Positions 20,179 through 32,129 of a stretch of 64,000 nucleotides of DNA are shown here, one piece after another. The DNA lies in contig CM043957.1 of the NCBI GenBank assembly GCA_014529385.2, positions 85,687,881-85,751,880 of the forward strand. The letters are read 5' to 3'. Each line of letters begins with the position of its first letter. Within the stretch, counting starts at the first letter, position 1. A program made the translations under genes and the position numbers. The notes under the pieces were generated by a model. It did no database searches, was not told where the DNA came from, and was given only the letters and a program-made list of their open reading frames with translations. The stretch is from Adiantum capillus-veneris (lineage: Eukaryota > Streptophyta > Polypodiopsida > Polypodiales > Pteridaceae).

Positions 20179-22053
20179 ATGGCTGACAATAATCAAGAGA
20201 GTAGAATGAACATTGATAGCTTTGATTTTGCACATGAAGGTGCTAATGATGATGCTCCCATGTTTGTGAATTATCTTGTGACTAGGTTGCAACAAGCTAT
20301 GGGCAACCCTACCTTGCAAGCCGAAGTTACTCAACAACTTCGTGCCTATGGAATTTCCCTTCCTCTCCAAGAGGAGAGAGAGCTTAGGAGGCCTCTTGAA
20401 GAGACCCCCAAAAGAAGACTCTCTCCCATTCGAGAGGAGGAATCCAAAGAGAAAGAAAGCAATGAAAGTCTAAGTTCTTCTGAAGATGTGGCTCCACGAA
20501 GAAGGCGGTCTAGACGATCGCCTACTCCTCCCAAGAGGAAAAGAGCAACCCATAGTCCTTCTCCTCATCACTCTCAAAGGCAAGAGAGGAAACAAAGGAA
20601 GAAAAGGGCTAGGAAGAGGTCACCCTCTTCTCCTTCTTCTTCACCTTCCTTCTCTTCCGATGAAGGTTATGGCTATTCTCCTAGAGAATACAAGAGGGGA
20701 GGGCATCACAAATCATTTCCTGCATGGCGAAGGTCACAAAAGCTAAAGAAGTTCAAGGAGGGAGGAAAGAGTATCTCTTTTCTCACCTACGATGGCACCT
20801 TTGGTGCTACCGACAAAGTGTTGGCCTTCATCCAGCAATTTGATGCGGCCTTTGGGGACGAGGGCTTCACGGAGTCCTCCAAGCTACGCCATGTAGCTAT
20901 GCACTTCCAAAAATCAGCTCGTCAATGGTGGGCTAGCCTTCGTGGCAATGGAGAAGCCCCAAAGACATGGAAAACTCTACAAGTTTCCATCATGAAGCAA
21001 TTTCTTCCAAGCGATACTAAAGATAAAGTTCTTACCGAATGGCGCGGCTTGAAGCTCCTCTCTCATGAGTCTATCAACAAGTATGTAGATAAGTTTTGGG
21101 ATTTACATCTCAAAGCTACTGTCTTTCAAAAGATAGACTTTGCCGAGCAAATACAACAATTCTGTGCGGGATTACCTGAAGAGATGGCCGAATATATCAA
21201 CTCTCAACGGCCCGGTACTATTACCGAAGTAATCCACCACACCATGGTTGCTTCACGCATCAATTTCCATCAAGGGGCTAGACGTAATGTCAAGCCCATG
21301 GAAAACAAAGATAAAAATGATGCAAAGGGGAAATCCAATGCTCAAAATAATTCCCAAGGCACTTCCAACAACAACAACAACAATCGGTCCAAGGAGAAGG
21401 GAGTTTACAAAGGTAAAAACAAACACTCTCCTGAAGAGCTTGAAGCTTTTCGCAAGGACCATAAGTGTTTCAAGTGTGGGGAGCAAGGACATGGCTATCG
21501 TTCTTGCCCCAAGAAGAATATTCGCAATGAGACTCCTAGGGCTTCCACCATCGAAGCTCCGAAAGAGGATGCTCATTGCAAAGGATCATCACTCTCCTAT
21601 GCTTGGGGAAAGGTAAGAGAGCATGATGCCTTCATCTTGTTTGACCCTGGCTCTACTCTCAACTTCATATCAATAGAGTTGGCCACCAAGTTGGGCATTC
21701 AAGCTTTTGAGATGGGAGATATAGTAACAGCTGATGCGGCTTTCAAGGGACAACAAGCCTCCGTTACTCCCTTGATTGGGAAGTTGAGGCTTCATGTCCA
21801 AAGCTATGTCGACAAAGAAGACTTCTTCATCTCTCCCCTCCAACATCAGGATGTTATCCTAGGGGCACCATGGTTTGATCGCATGGCTGCCAACATGAAG
21901 TTCCCTGAAAGGAGAATTTACTTCACCTACAGGGGAAAGAACATGTATATAGATGCTAGTGAGCGTGGTCGCACTATTCCACTTGTAAATCCTCTTTCTT
22001 TTGATAAATCAATGAACGTACATGATTTATGTCAAAGAGTCTCTAAAAGCTAA
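20179..22053 (+). CDS. gag: Gag-protease polyprotein of G1
   Basis: This 624-residue protein starts at the first ATG after the leader. Residues 1-75 are a helical N-terminus. Residues about 77-185 are rich in Arg, Ser and Pro ([16 protein letters not shown] and [13 protein letters not shown]), resembling an SR-type or nuclear-targeting region. Residues about 190-360 are the retrotransposon gag core ([20 protein letters not shown] and [15 protein letters not shown]). A CCHC zinc knuckle [14 protein letters not shown] spans residues 430-443. The aspartic protease motif [11 protein letters not shown] starts near residue 488. The frame has no lesion. Gag packages the element RNA, and protease cleaves the polyprotein. 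The pol frame starts 32 bases before its end, in the +1 frame. Confidence 0.93.
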   Translation: MADNNQESRMNIDSFDFAHEGANDDAPMFVNYLVTRLQQAMGNPTLQAEVTQQLRAYGISLPLQEERELRRPLEETPKRRLSPIREEESKEKESNESLSSSEDVAPRRRRSRRSPTPPKRKRATHSPSPHHSQRQERKQRKKRARKRSPSSPSSSPSFSSDEGYGYSPREYKRGGHHKSFPAWRRSQKLKKFKEGGKSISFLTYDGTFGATDKVLAFIQQFDAAFGDEGFTESSKLRHVAMHFQKSARQWWASLRGNGEAPKTWKTLQVSIMKQFLPSDTKDKVLTEWRGLKLLSHESINKYVDKFWDLHLKATVFQKIDFAEQIQQFCAGLPEEMAEYINSQRPGTITEVIHHTMVASRINFHQGARRNVKPMENKDKNDAKGKSNAQNNSQGTSNNNNNNRSKEKGVYKGKNKHSPEELEAFRKDHKCFKCGEQGHGYRSCPKKNIRNETPRASTIEAPKEDAHCKGSSLSYAWGKVREHDAFILFDPGSTLNFISIELATKLGIQAFEMGDIVTADAAFKGQQASVTPLIGKLRLHVQSYVDKEDFFISPLQHQDVILGAPWFDRMAANMKFPERRIYFTYRGKNMYIDASERGRTIPLVNPLSFDKSMNVHDLCQRVSKS

Positions 22054-23918
22054 TAATGTTTCCTCAAATGAAAATGATAGGAATCAAGAAGAGTTAGACT
22101 TGTCTACTTTTCTAAAAGGATTCCAAGATGTGTTCATCGATGATATCCCTATGGACCTATTTCCAAAACGAGGGGATGATGACCATCGTATTGGGCTCCT
22201 TCCAGGAAGCTCACCACCTAACAAACCTCCTTATCGAGTCTCACAAGCTCAACAAGAGGAGATCATGAGGCAAGTACAAGAGCTGGTAGACAAAGGGATG
22301 GTGAGGCCTAGTTCCTCTCCCTTTTGTTCTCCAGTCCTTTTAGTGCAAAAGAAAGATGGTACATACCGTATGTGTGTGGACTATCGAGCACTAAACCATA
22401 TCACTATCAAAAACAGATTTCCCGTACCTCAGGTAGAAGATCTGTTTGATAAGCTACAAGGCTCTACCTACTTCAGTAGGATTGACCTTAAGAGTGGCTA
22501 TCATCAAATAAGGATAGTGGATGAGGATATCTTAAAGACCGCGTTTCGCACAACATTTGGTCTTTATGAATATCTAGTCATGCCTTTTGGCTTGACTAAT
22601 GCATCAAATAAGGATAGTGGATGAGGATATCTTAAAGACCGCGTTTCGCACAACATTTGGTCTTTATGAATATCTAGTCATGCCTTTTGGCTTGACTAAT
22701 GCACCAGCTAGGTTCAATCGTTTGATGGAGAAAATTTTTAGACCATATCGAAAATTCACTGGAGTGTTCTTCGATGATATCATCATCTACTCCAAGTCTT
22801 TGGAGGAACATAAGCAACATCTCCAAGTGATTTTTCAAGCCTTGAGGGAGAACAAACTTTTTCTCAACCAAAAGAAAAGTGAATTCTTCCTTCAAGAGAT
22901 TCAATATCTAGGCCATATTATCTCTCACGATGGTATTCGTATGGATCCATCAAAGTTAGAGGTAATAAAATCATGGCCTAACCCAAGGAATCTACATGAG
23001 CTAAGAAGCTTTATTGGTATGTGTGCATACTATAGACACTTCATAGCAAAATTCTCTCAAGTAGCAGGACCACTACACGACTTAACCAAGAAGAACGTTA
23101 AGTTTGTATGGACTGCTAAGGAGCAAAATGCTTTTGAAAAACTCAAAGAGAAGCTTACTTCCCAACCAGTCCTCGTGCTTCCGGATCTCTCAAAGCCATT
23201 TGAGGTCCAATGTGATGCTTGTGGTGATTGCCTTGGAGCGGTTTTGCTTCAAGAAGGGCATGCCATAGCATATGAGAGCCGAAGGCTCAATGGTGATGAA
23301 CGAGTCTTGGGCATTTATGAGAAAGAGCTTTTAGCTGTTCTACATGCCCTAGACACATGGAAGCACTACCTATTGGGGACTCCATTTATCCTACGAACCG
23401 ACCACCAAAGTCTCAAGTATTTCATGACGCAAACCAAGCTTTCCGACAAACAAATGAGGTGGGCAAATTTTCTTTCACAATTTAATTTCCATATTGCTCA
23501 CATAGCTGGTAAGCACAATCAAGTTGCCGATGCACTTTCACGGCGACCAAAAGTTAATGCGGTGTGTATAGCTACTCACAATGATCTATCCTCTATGATA
23601 GATGAGTATGCTACTGACCTTGACTTTAGAGACATAATGTCAGCCCTTGCTTTGGGGAAGAAAGAGGAACCATTCACCTTGCAGGATGGTTATCTTCTCC
23701 ACGGCAATAGGCTATGTGTTACCCATTCCCTTCGTGAGAAGGTTATGTATGAATCCCATGCTCCTCCATATGCAGGGCATAGAGGTATTCAACCTACTCT
23801 CCGAGGAGTAGAGACGTATTTCTATTGGCCTACCATGAAAGTGGACATACAAGAGTATGTTTCAAAATGTGTAGTATGCCAAAAGACCAAGTATGATAGA
23901 GGGAAGCAACCTGGATAA
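22022..23918 (+). pseudogene. pol: RT-RNase H-integrase zinc finger of G1 pol, frame broken
   Basis: The first segment (to 22624) has the RT motifs [28 protein letters not shown] and PFGLTNA. Bases 22502-22601 are then repeated at 22602-22701, and because 100 is not a multiple of three the frame shifts. The second segment (from 22599) continues with the catalytic [10 protein letters not shown], the connection domain, RNase H (FEVQCDACGDCLGAVLLQEG, RTDHQSLKYF) and the integrase HHCC finger (H...H and CVVCQKTK). It ends at a TAA (23916-23918) just before the integrase core. RT copies element RNA into DNA. This copy cannot make an intact enzyme from one frame. Confidence 0.92.
22502..22701. repeat. 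100-bp tandem duplication in the G1 RT
   Basis: The 100 bases starting CATCAAATAAGGATAGTGGA at 22502-22601 are repeated without visible change at 22602-22701. The duplicated part encodes the region between the RT SGYHQI and FGLTNA motifs. The absence of differences suggests a very recent event. Confidence 0.96.
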
Positions 23919-23927
23919 CTCCAGCCA

Positions 23928-25046
23928 TTGCCTATTCCAAATTCACCATGGGAGAGTATATCCATGGATTTCATCTTTGGATTACCCAAGTCTATCCATG
24001 GGAATACAGGAATATGGACAATAGTCGACAGGTTTAGCAAGCAAGCACATTTTATTCCTGTCAAAAAGACTATTAAGGCACATCAAATGGCAACTCTCTT
24101 CATATCTCAGATTTTCAAACACCATGGGTTACCCACATCCATCGTGTCAGATAGAGATCCTAGAATGACCAGTAATTTCTGGAAAGGTCTCTTTGAAAAT
24201 CTAGGAACAAGATTGAATTTCTCTTCGGCCTATCACCCACAAACGGATGGCCAAAGTGAGATAGCCAATCTTACGATACTCGATCTACTCAAGACTTATG
24301 TTACCAAAGTAGATCAACGCTCACAATGGGAAAAGTATTTACCGCTAGTAGAGTATGCCTACAATAATACTGTACATACTTCTACGGGCAAAGCACCTTT
24401 CGAGATCATAGAAGGAAGACCTAAAAGTCCCTTGCTACTGAAAGTACATGGGAAGATCTTCGCCGCCGATGAGTATAGCCGTGACCTACAAGAATCTTTT
24501 CAAAAGATTAGGGAGGCTATAGCCATCTCTCAACAAAGGCAAAAAGCTGCTACTGATAAGCACAGAAGAGCCTTAATGTTCAAAGAAAATGATTGGGTCT
24601 TACTCAAGTTTCCTAAGGCTCGATTAAGGCAAACGACGGGCAAAAATCCTACGGGCCATCAAAAGTATTATGCTAAACTAGCAAAAAGATACTATGGTCC
24701 TTTCCAAATCTTGAAGCCTATCAATGAGACGGCTTATCAACTCAAGTTGCCCAACCATTGGCTTATACACAATGCCTTTCATGTAAGCTTACTTAAGCCC
24801 TACAAAGGAGAGCCACCAATTGAACCAATTATTGAAGACCCACCCGAAGTTGAAGACCAAGAAGAGGTGCTACAACCCGAAGCTATCCTTCGGCATGAAG
24901 ACAAGGTACTACGACATGGTAAGATTATCCGACGGTATCTTATTAAGTTCAAAAATTATCCTTTTGAAGATGCTAAATGGATGCAAGGAGTACAACTTAA
25001 GGATAGTATGAACCTTGTCAATGCTTACAATGCTACATTAGAGTAA
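23928..25046 (+). CDS. pol: Integrase core and chromodomain-like C-terminus of G1
   Basis: The frame continues the second RT/RNase H segment after a single TAA. It encodes the integrase DDE core: MDFIFGLPKSIHGN (first Asp), SDRDPRMTSNFWK (second Asp) and HPQTDGQSEIANLTI (Glu). A GPFQILKPINETAYQLKLP segment follows, which is the usual gypsy integrase C-terminal fold. The end, ILRHEDKVLRHGK...RRYLIKFKNYPFEDAKWM, resembles a chromodomain, which in chromoviruses is thought to steer integration to particular chromatin. The cage residues are only partly conserved. Translation stops at TAA after NAYNATLE. No further lesion is visible. Confidence 0.9.
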   Translation: MPIPNSPWESISMDFIFGLPKSIHGNTGIWTIVDRFSKQAHFIPVKKTIKAHQMATLFISQIFKHHGLPTSIVSDRDPRMTSNFWKGLFENLGTRLNFSSAYHPQTDGQSEIANLTILDLLKTYVTKVDQRSQWEKYLPLVEYAYNNTVHTSTGKAPFEIIEGRPKSPLLLKVHGKIFAADEYSRDLQESFQKIREAIAISQQRQKAATDKHRRALMFKENDWVLLKFPKARLRQTTGKNPTGHQKYYAKLAKRYYGPFQILKPINETAYQLKLPNHWLIHNAFHVSLLKPYKGEPPIEPIIEDPPEVEDQEEVLQPEAILRHEDKVLRHGKIIRRYLIKFKNYPFEDAKWMQGVQLKDSMNLVNAYNATLE

Positions 25047-25405
25047 GCAAATGTACAAATTTCTTTTAAATAACTCATGTTTTTGTCTTATATGACTAGT
25101 CCTCTTTTTAATTGTGCACAAATTTAACTAGTATGCATGCTTAAAATCATGTTTGTGATGACGACGTCTCTCAAACACCAAGTAGAATTTGTCACTCTAC
25201 TTTGGGAGAATGAAATGGACTAAAGAGCAGACATGCTTGCGGCAGCTATGTCTCCCAAGCACCAAATGGATTAGTCATCCATCTTGGAAAGATGTCGTAG
25301 GGTAAAAAGGGATCCTTTACCCGCTAAGTACGATTGACTAATGACTAAGACTTTATCTCTTCTACCTCATAGTCGAGGACGACTATGATTTCAAGAGAGA
25401 GGTAA

Positions 25406-27025
25406 TGTCATAAAATCTAATATCTAACTAACCCAAATGATTTTCTCATATTAAATTGATCACTTAATGTGGGAGAATAAACGGGAACAAGTGTTAAGAT
25501 ATAGGTATGTGCTTTTAGATCTATCTCAACACGGGGCCAATGTAAAGGGGCCCAAAAGGGAGATGGTATATCAAAGAGCAAGGCTAACCAATGGAGCATA
25601 AGACCTTAGGGTTAGCTTCATTGAAGACCTCCAATAAATGTGTGTAAAAGTCCTTTTGACCTTAAGTAAGCTAGGGCTTGAGGTGGGAACCCGGCCCAAG
25701 CTCGAGGTGCTTGTCCTGCTTGAGGTGCTTGTCATGCTTGAGGTGTTTTTCATGCTTGAGGTGCTTGATTAAGATACTTGAGGTGCTTGACTGGCTCCAT
25801 GCTTGAGGTGCTTGACTTGCTGCATGATTAAAGTACTTGAGGTGCCTTGAGAAGCTTGCCTGAGATGCTTGTGGGAACCCCCCCTAGTTCAAGTGCTTTG
25901 TCATGCTTGGTGAGTAAGGTGCTTGATCATCTAAAAGTCAAAAGCATTCCTACAAGAGGGGGGGCGAGCCCTTTTCCTAGGGCCTAGAGAGAGAACACCC
26001 ACTCACACACACAAGGGAAGCTCATCTTGAAGAGGCAGCAAGGACACATGTCAGGCCCCTACCCATGTTACCTTCATGTGTTGCTTGAAGCCTATTGGCT
26101 AGGCTTCAAAGGGGTCCAATGATAAATTACATGAATTATCTAATTGTTTTAGAATTTATCAAGTCCTCTCTCTCAAAGGGGAAAGGGGGACACTTGTCCC
26201 AAGGCTACCCATGTTGCTTGTAATGGCTCCTGCTTGTGATTGGCTAGGCATGGAGGGGTCCAATGAGCTTCAGGCATGAGCTACAAGGGGGGGTCGACCC
26301 AAGCAAGCTAGGGGGGTGCCTAGGGGGTATACTCACCCACACACACTCACAAGCACTCTCATGGTGTGATATGCAAAGTGCAAGAGCTCCCTCTCCAAGC
26401 AAGTAGAGGTTGAGAGCCTACACCAACACTCTTGGCTATGGAGTCCAAATCCAACCAAGAGCCATGCTTCAATGCTTAAGCTTGCCATCTCCTTCTTCTT
26501 CATTACTATGCTATTATGTATGCTAGCAACAAGAGTATGATAAGTGAGGAACTAATTCTTTCTCCTACGAAATGTTTCTTCTTCCTCTTCCCTACCCTCA
26601 TTCCATGCTAGCTCTCTCCACCTTCGAAGGTGTTTGAGGTCTTGGGACTGAGGCTTGGGATAGTTAAAGCTTTCTTCAAGTTTATGTTATGTTTGTGGTG
26701 CATGAAGCCTTCCATCTTCATGGCATCACCTAGGTCACAAGGAACACAAAGACTGTATTGTAACAAGTCTCTCTTTATGGGAGAAATCATAATACAAATG
26801 CCTATTGGAGGGGGGACCGGCTCCACATAAATCCGGTCCTCAATTGTTGTCATGTTCTCTAAACTCTCTCTCTTGCAAAAGTATTGTCTATGCCAAGTTA
26901 ACTAATTGCTATGATTATGTTGCTATCTTCAATTATGTCTACCCGCTATGCTCACAAAATCATTTCTTGAAAGTACTCTCATTAAATTCCGCTATTCTCA
27001 AATTGAATAGGCAAATTCCATTACA
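25406..27025 (+). repeat. 3' LTR of G1
   Basis: Same length as the 5' LTR and almost identical to it. It is preceded by a purine-rich tract (AAGAGAGAGGTAA, 25393-25405) that would prime plus-strand DNA synthesis. It is followed directly by the AATTG target duplication. Confidence 0.97.
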
Positions 27026-27030
27026 AATTG

Positions 27031-29500
27031 CATGCTCTTTGGTGGACTTCATTTCATTAATGAAGGCTTTGTTATGCTTGCAGTACAATGTAAAATATCC
27101 TATCATCAATAGTTTGAGGATCGACAAGGTCCATTCTAACTATGTAGTCAGATCCGCGCACGAGTAAGACTCTCTCTGGTCTATTTTTCTCATTATTTCA
27201 ACCATTACATCTTGTTTAAGTTGTCATTTAATGTCAAGGAAATTCTTTGAGTTGCACATGTATGCACTCAGTGTGTGACACATGTTACAAATGATGATTT
27301 CTTCTACAACAGAGAGGCATGGCTTCCCTGCCAAGAAACTTGTTTGTGTGATTATATTACTTTTTCATATCTTTTTTGGGGATTGATTATCATGTTCACA
27401 TGCCTTTGTACTAATAGTTAATCCCTTTATAAGGAAGACATCTTCAAGGCATACACCTTCTTGTTTTCCATTCCAGATCCATGGACTTACAACCCCACAT
27501 TCATGATTGAGTTATGATGGTCATGCATATCTCTTATAGCATGTTTGGGAAAGACCTCATACGACTAGTCTCTTTGAGGCACTAAGAAATTTTCTTGTCC
27601 TTAAATGGGATGATATGATTGTTTTAATGATCCACTTGTGAATGAAATTCTGAATTGAGATGATCTATTGTTTATTCTAGAACGCTAGCTAGTTGTCTAT
27701 AGGAGCATCATAGCTTGTGAATGCCAATTCACTCATTTAGTGTTGATGGTCACTTACTTGACCCTTCACATGTGGTTTCAACGAAAGCAATCCTAAACTC
27801 CCAAGTGATAGTGGATAAGTTCACTTTCCCAATTTGTTTATAATCACTAATGGTAGCAAGGAAGCTTATGATGGTCCACATCTACCTAGTGGTTTTAGGT
27901 TGCCAAGATAAGATCATGGGTTCTTGGGCATGACAAACCCAAAGGTTCTTTTAGGTTGCACATTCGATATGGTGGTGTTGCAAAACTTCCCTTGTATGCA
28001 AGTGACATGATCGTGCATATCTAAAGGGTAGCAATTATAGGAAGGACTAGAGGTTAGTGTCCCCAAGTACCTCCTCTGATAAATGTTCTTATCCGTGTGA
28101 ATTTTCCTTATGATGGAATTGAGGGTCCAGTCACGGTATTTTATGCTCTCAAGTGGTCAACTTGTTTAAGAGGATCACATGCCTACAAGGTGGGAATCAT
28201 TCTTTGGCACATGTTGCCAATCACACAGTGTACAACATGGTGTAGGAGCCCATTGAGTTTAGTTTTAGCTAGTCAGGGTCCCTCCCACTCCTACCTCTGA
28301 GTGTTTCAGATTATCTCCACACACAAGTACTTCTCGTACTTGATAGATGTCACACTTAATGACAAAACTATATGAGACATATTCCACATGTGGAGAATAT
28401 GTGTCTTTGGGACTGACATTGGTGCCCTTTTCTTAATTGTGTAAAAAAAAGTCCCTAAATGCTAGTCAAATCCATTTATTGGGCCATTTCGAACATGCAG
28501 TATCAAGAAAAATTTCAATGGCGAGATTATCGGATATCTTATAAGACTTCTTAATGTAACAAGTACTACAAACAACATTAATAAATGGTTGTTTAAGCTT
28601 TTTAGGTTGTAATTATGCATACCTATTACGCACACAACAAAGGCTATTTCATGTCAATGAAAATATTTCTTTTTTTAAACCTAGATATGATTTTTGTCCA
28701 CATTCTAAAATGGTTCAAACGTTTTAGCATGTTTTGTATTTGTTTCGTATTATATATTATGAATTGCTATGGTTCAAGATGGGAAGTGTTTAGTTTCTTT
28801 TAAAAGAGCTACTTACATATCTATTTCCTTAGGTTTCATGTCAGTTATGAGAATAAGCTAAGCCACGAGTAAAATTTTACCTTCTGCAGGCTAGGATAAG
28901 TTTTGCTAATGCATGCACACTAGGTGTCATGGCCCCTAGTGCTTAGCGAAAGCATATCTAAAATGGCATGCATAATCATTTATTTGATTACCTATTAAGC
29001 AGTTAGTCAAAACAAGTGGTACTTGTTGAGGTGTATGTACGGTTTCCAACCTTCGTCTCGCCAATAACGATGGGGTTGGCTACAACAAAACTTCTGCAAG
29101 TCAAGGACTTTATCCATGATCATATGGATTTACTCTCGATTGCTCGTCAAAATTTTCAACAAGCATAGAACATATACAATATGTATGTTGATGGGAAACA
29201 TTCGCATGTCAATTTGACGGAAGGGGAAGATGTATTCTTATGTATTTCAGACGAATTCAAAAAGTCTAAAAACTGGTCATGCACGTAGGTTATCTTCTAG
29301 ATATTATTTCCCATTCCAAATGCCCATGTGAGTTGGAGATATGGCATACAAGCCTTATTATTATCATGATTTAGATAGTCATCACATCATTTGCATCAAC
29401 AATCATTGGTTAAGTCGAAAGATAGACCTGAAGAAGGTGATACTTGGGAAAACATTAGTGTTCCTAAGAAGAAATATCCCACTGTTGTTTTCGAGGATGA
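27031..29500. other. Region without recognised genes
   Basis: The sequence right of the G1 insertion continues the pre-insertion target. I see only short open frames with no domain, no terminal repeats and few simple repeats. It may be very old transposon sequence. Confidence 0.5.
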
Positions 29501-29509
29501 AAAATCTCC

Positions 29510-30250
29510 CTCAAGGGGGATTAATGTCAAAAAAAGGGTAGGACCAAGGGGGCACAACCCTGGCAAGGCCGGCTAAAGCATGAGTTATCAAGGGGTCTCC
29601 TAAAGGTGGGCTAGGTGGCATATAAGAGGAGTGCAAACGGGTGGAGATGATGATGCAATAGTCCTTGGCCTTTCAACATGTCTCTATTCTAGATTGGAAA
29701 GAACTGAAGACCTCATCTATTTTTAAAGGACAGAATTTATACACTGCTCGATTGTCTTAGAGCAGTCCGCTAAAGTATCTCACTGGCTGTTAAGAGTATG
29801 CAATAGCTCAGTCCAAATATTTGTCAAGGTGGTCAATGTCGGTGAAGGCGGGGGCCCCAGAATGTGAGCAAAACGATCCTTCTGCATAGTCAATAATGTG
29901 ATGCTACAGATCATGGTAAATGCTACATCTTTCCATTGGGGATCAAATTGAAGTACCATGGGTGGAAGCTATTGAAGATTATGAAAAGTGATACAAAAAT
30001 AACAACACACAGAGTAAGGAGAAGATGTAGAAGGAGAAGACGTGGAGCATGAGCACTAGAACTCTATAGTCTATCCACTCACAACTTATAAAAAAACCTA
30101 AATGATAAGGTGTCCTTTCACACTAGATGTCCAAGGGGAAAAACACAGTGGGAGAAAAGTTCCTTTAATGAAGCACGTAGACTAACACTACTACATGTCT
30201 ACAAATCCCTCTTACAATGGTAGTGTGAATCTACACAAGGTAGCATATCA
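29510..30250 (+). other. Possible 3' end of an old LTR element
   Basis: An open frame ending ...FEDEKSPSRGINVKK includes a purine tract CAAGGGGGATTAA at about 29513-29525, followed by TGTCAAAAAAAGGG. This resembles a polypurine tract plus LTR start on the plus strand. No matching LTR or coding domain was found, so the call is tentative. Confidence 0.25.
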
Positions 30251-31840
30251 TCATATGTGTGGGAATAAGCCCAAATAACTCAAAAAGCTTCAGATTTCTC
30301 ATGATAACACCTTTGTAAACAAATTTGCAATGTTATCCTATGTAGGATAGTAGGCTAATGTGATCTCCCTTGCATGCAACCTTTCTCTGACATAGTAGTA
30401 GTGAACCTCTATGTGCTTGGTTCTTGCATGAAATACTGGATTCCTTGCAACTGCCAGAGCACTCTGACTATTAATGAAAATAGTGGGCGTACGTTCACTC
30501 GCAAAGATCTACCAATAAACAGTGTATCAATACACAATCAATCGTCGCTATGAAATCTGCATGTACTCAACTTCATGTCGATGTAGCCATTGTGTGTTGC
30601 TTCTTACTCAGCCAAGATATACATGCATTTCCCAAGTTAAAAAAATTCCCACTTATTGAATGAGGTCCATCAAAATCACTAGTCGAGTTTGAATCATTGC
30701 AACCAAGAAGCTGCATATAACTAAGCTTTCCACACATATCCCCCCTTGGAAAGAGCATGGCAAGATTTTGGGTACATGAAAGGTAACAAATTACACACTT
30801 CACAACGTGGCAATGGTGTATACATGGAATGTGATTAATTCTATTAGCTTGTGAATTCCCAAATTGAATGCTTGGTTGATTGTTCATGCCAAATATGTCA
30901 ATCAACCAGCTGCTACTACATAAGTATGTACATCAAAAAATTCTCCAACATCATGCACGCTTAACTTCAATCCTGTTTCTATTGACATAGAGACATGCTC
31001 ACAGTTATGCACACCAAAATTTTCCAAACTTTTATGTAGATACTTTGTGAAACATTAATATGCCTTCTTTAGATTGTGTAAACTGAATACTCAAATAATA
31101 ATGGAGCAAATCAAGATCAAACATCTCAAAGGTTATCTTAAATAAAGATAAAAAATCTCAAAAAAATTCCTCAAATCATCTTAAATCATGCAATTTTATC
31201 CTTAAAAATTCCTATAGTAAGTATATCATCCAGATAAAGTGTTAATAAGAACTCCATCTTGCTCTTTGATATAGAAAGTACTTTCTGTTGGACTATTCCA
31301 AAATCCTTGGCCAATTACATAAGTATGTATCGTGTCATACCATGCTCTCGGAGCCTATTTGAGACCATACCAATCTTTACATAACCTACATACATTTTCT
31401 TTTGAACTTTTTCAATAAACCACTTGGCTGGCTAATAAAATCTTCTTCCTATAAATCACCATTCAAAAAATTAGTTTTGATATCCAACTGATGTGCTTTC
31501 CATCTACAATGAGCAATTATTACAACCAATCATCTACTTGTGTGTGTACACGAGGTAGGAGCAAATATTTCATCATAATCAATGCCTTTTTTGTGCATAG
31601 CCTTTAGCCACAAACCTTGCTTTGTACGTATCAATAGTATCATCTAGATTTTTTTAAACTTAAACACCCACTTATCACCAAGAGGCTTCTTGCATGGAGG
31701 AAGATTTTCTAGATCCCATGTATGATTCTTGTGAATAGAATCAATCTCCATTTGCATAGCATCTGCACACTCTAAAGTCTCTTCAAATGAATCGGGCTCA
31801 TTTGTATCACAAAGAGTCCTAGTGTAAGCCAAATTTTCTT
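30250..31840 (-). pseudogene. pol: Ty1/copia relic C1: RT and RNase H remnants
   Basis: On the minus strand, 31832-31644 encodes the start of a copia RT (SFEETLECADAMQMEIDSIH, NHTWDLENLP, KWVFKFKK). Bases about 31640-31440 encode traces of ARFVAKGYAQKKGIDYDEIF and QLDIKTNFLNGDL. Bases about 30890-30580 carry the RNase H region with LGNACISWLSKKQHTMATS. Bases about 30560-30280 carry traces of the end (NPVFHARTKHIEVH-like, then FTK). Many stops and frameshifts are present. Gag, protease and integrase are missing. Copia RNase H follows RT at the C-terminus, which gives the family and strand. Confidence 0.8.
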
Positions 31841-32129
31841 GCTCTTTGCCAAAACTATCCTACAAAGTTTTCTAAACCCACTTAGGCAAGGCTCTTTCTT
31901 ATCAGAGAGCTTCTTGATCTTCATGCACAATATTTTCTACATCATGAGGTGTCAGTACATGCTGATCCAAAGACTGATCAAAGATCTGCATACACAACCT
32001 AGCTGCACCTGCCATCCACCTCGCAAACTTAACGCTTGCACAAGCCACCTACTCATACCCTGTCAGCCCTTGGGGCTCCCACGTGAAGTCCTGAAATCCC
32101 ATACCCTCTAATCATCTCTCATTACCAAT

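Larger units (their letters stand above)
18144..27025 (+). mobile_element. Complete Ty3/gypsy (chromovirus-like) retrotransposon, element G1
   Basis: The 8882-bp element has two 1620-bp LTRs with TG...CA ends, a 5-bp target duplication AATTG at 18139-18143 and 27026-27030, a tRNA-Met primer-binding site at 19765 and a purine-rich tract before 25406. The internal order is gag, protease, RT, RNase H, integrase and a chromodomain-like C-terminus, which is the gypsy order. I found six substitutions between the LTRs, so the insertion is recent. The copy is still defective: a 100-bp tandem duplication breaks RT, and a TAA lies between RNase H/integrase zinc finger and the integrase core. It was either mobilised by enzymes from another copy or damaged since. 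Confidence 0.97.
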
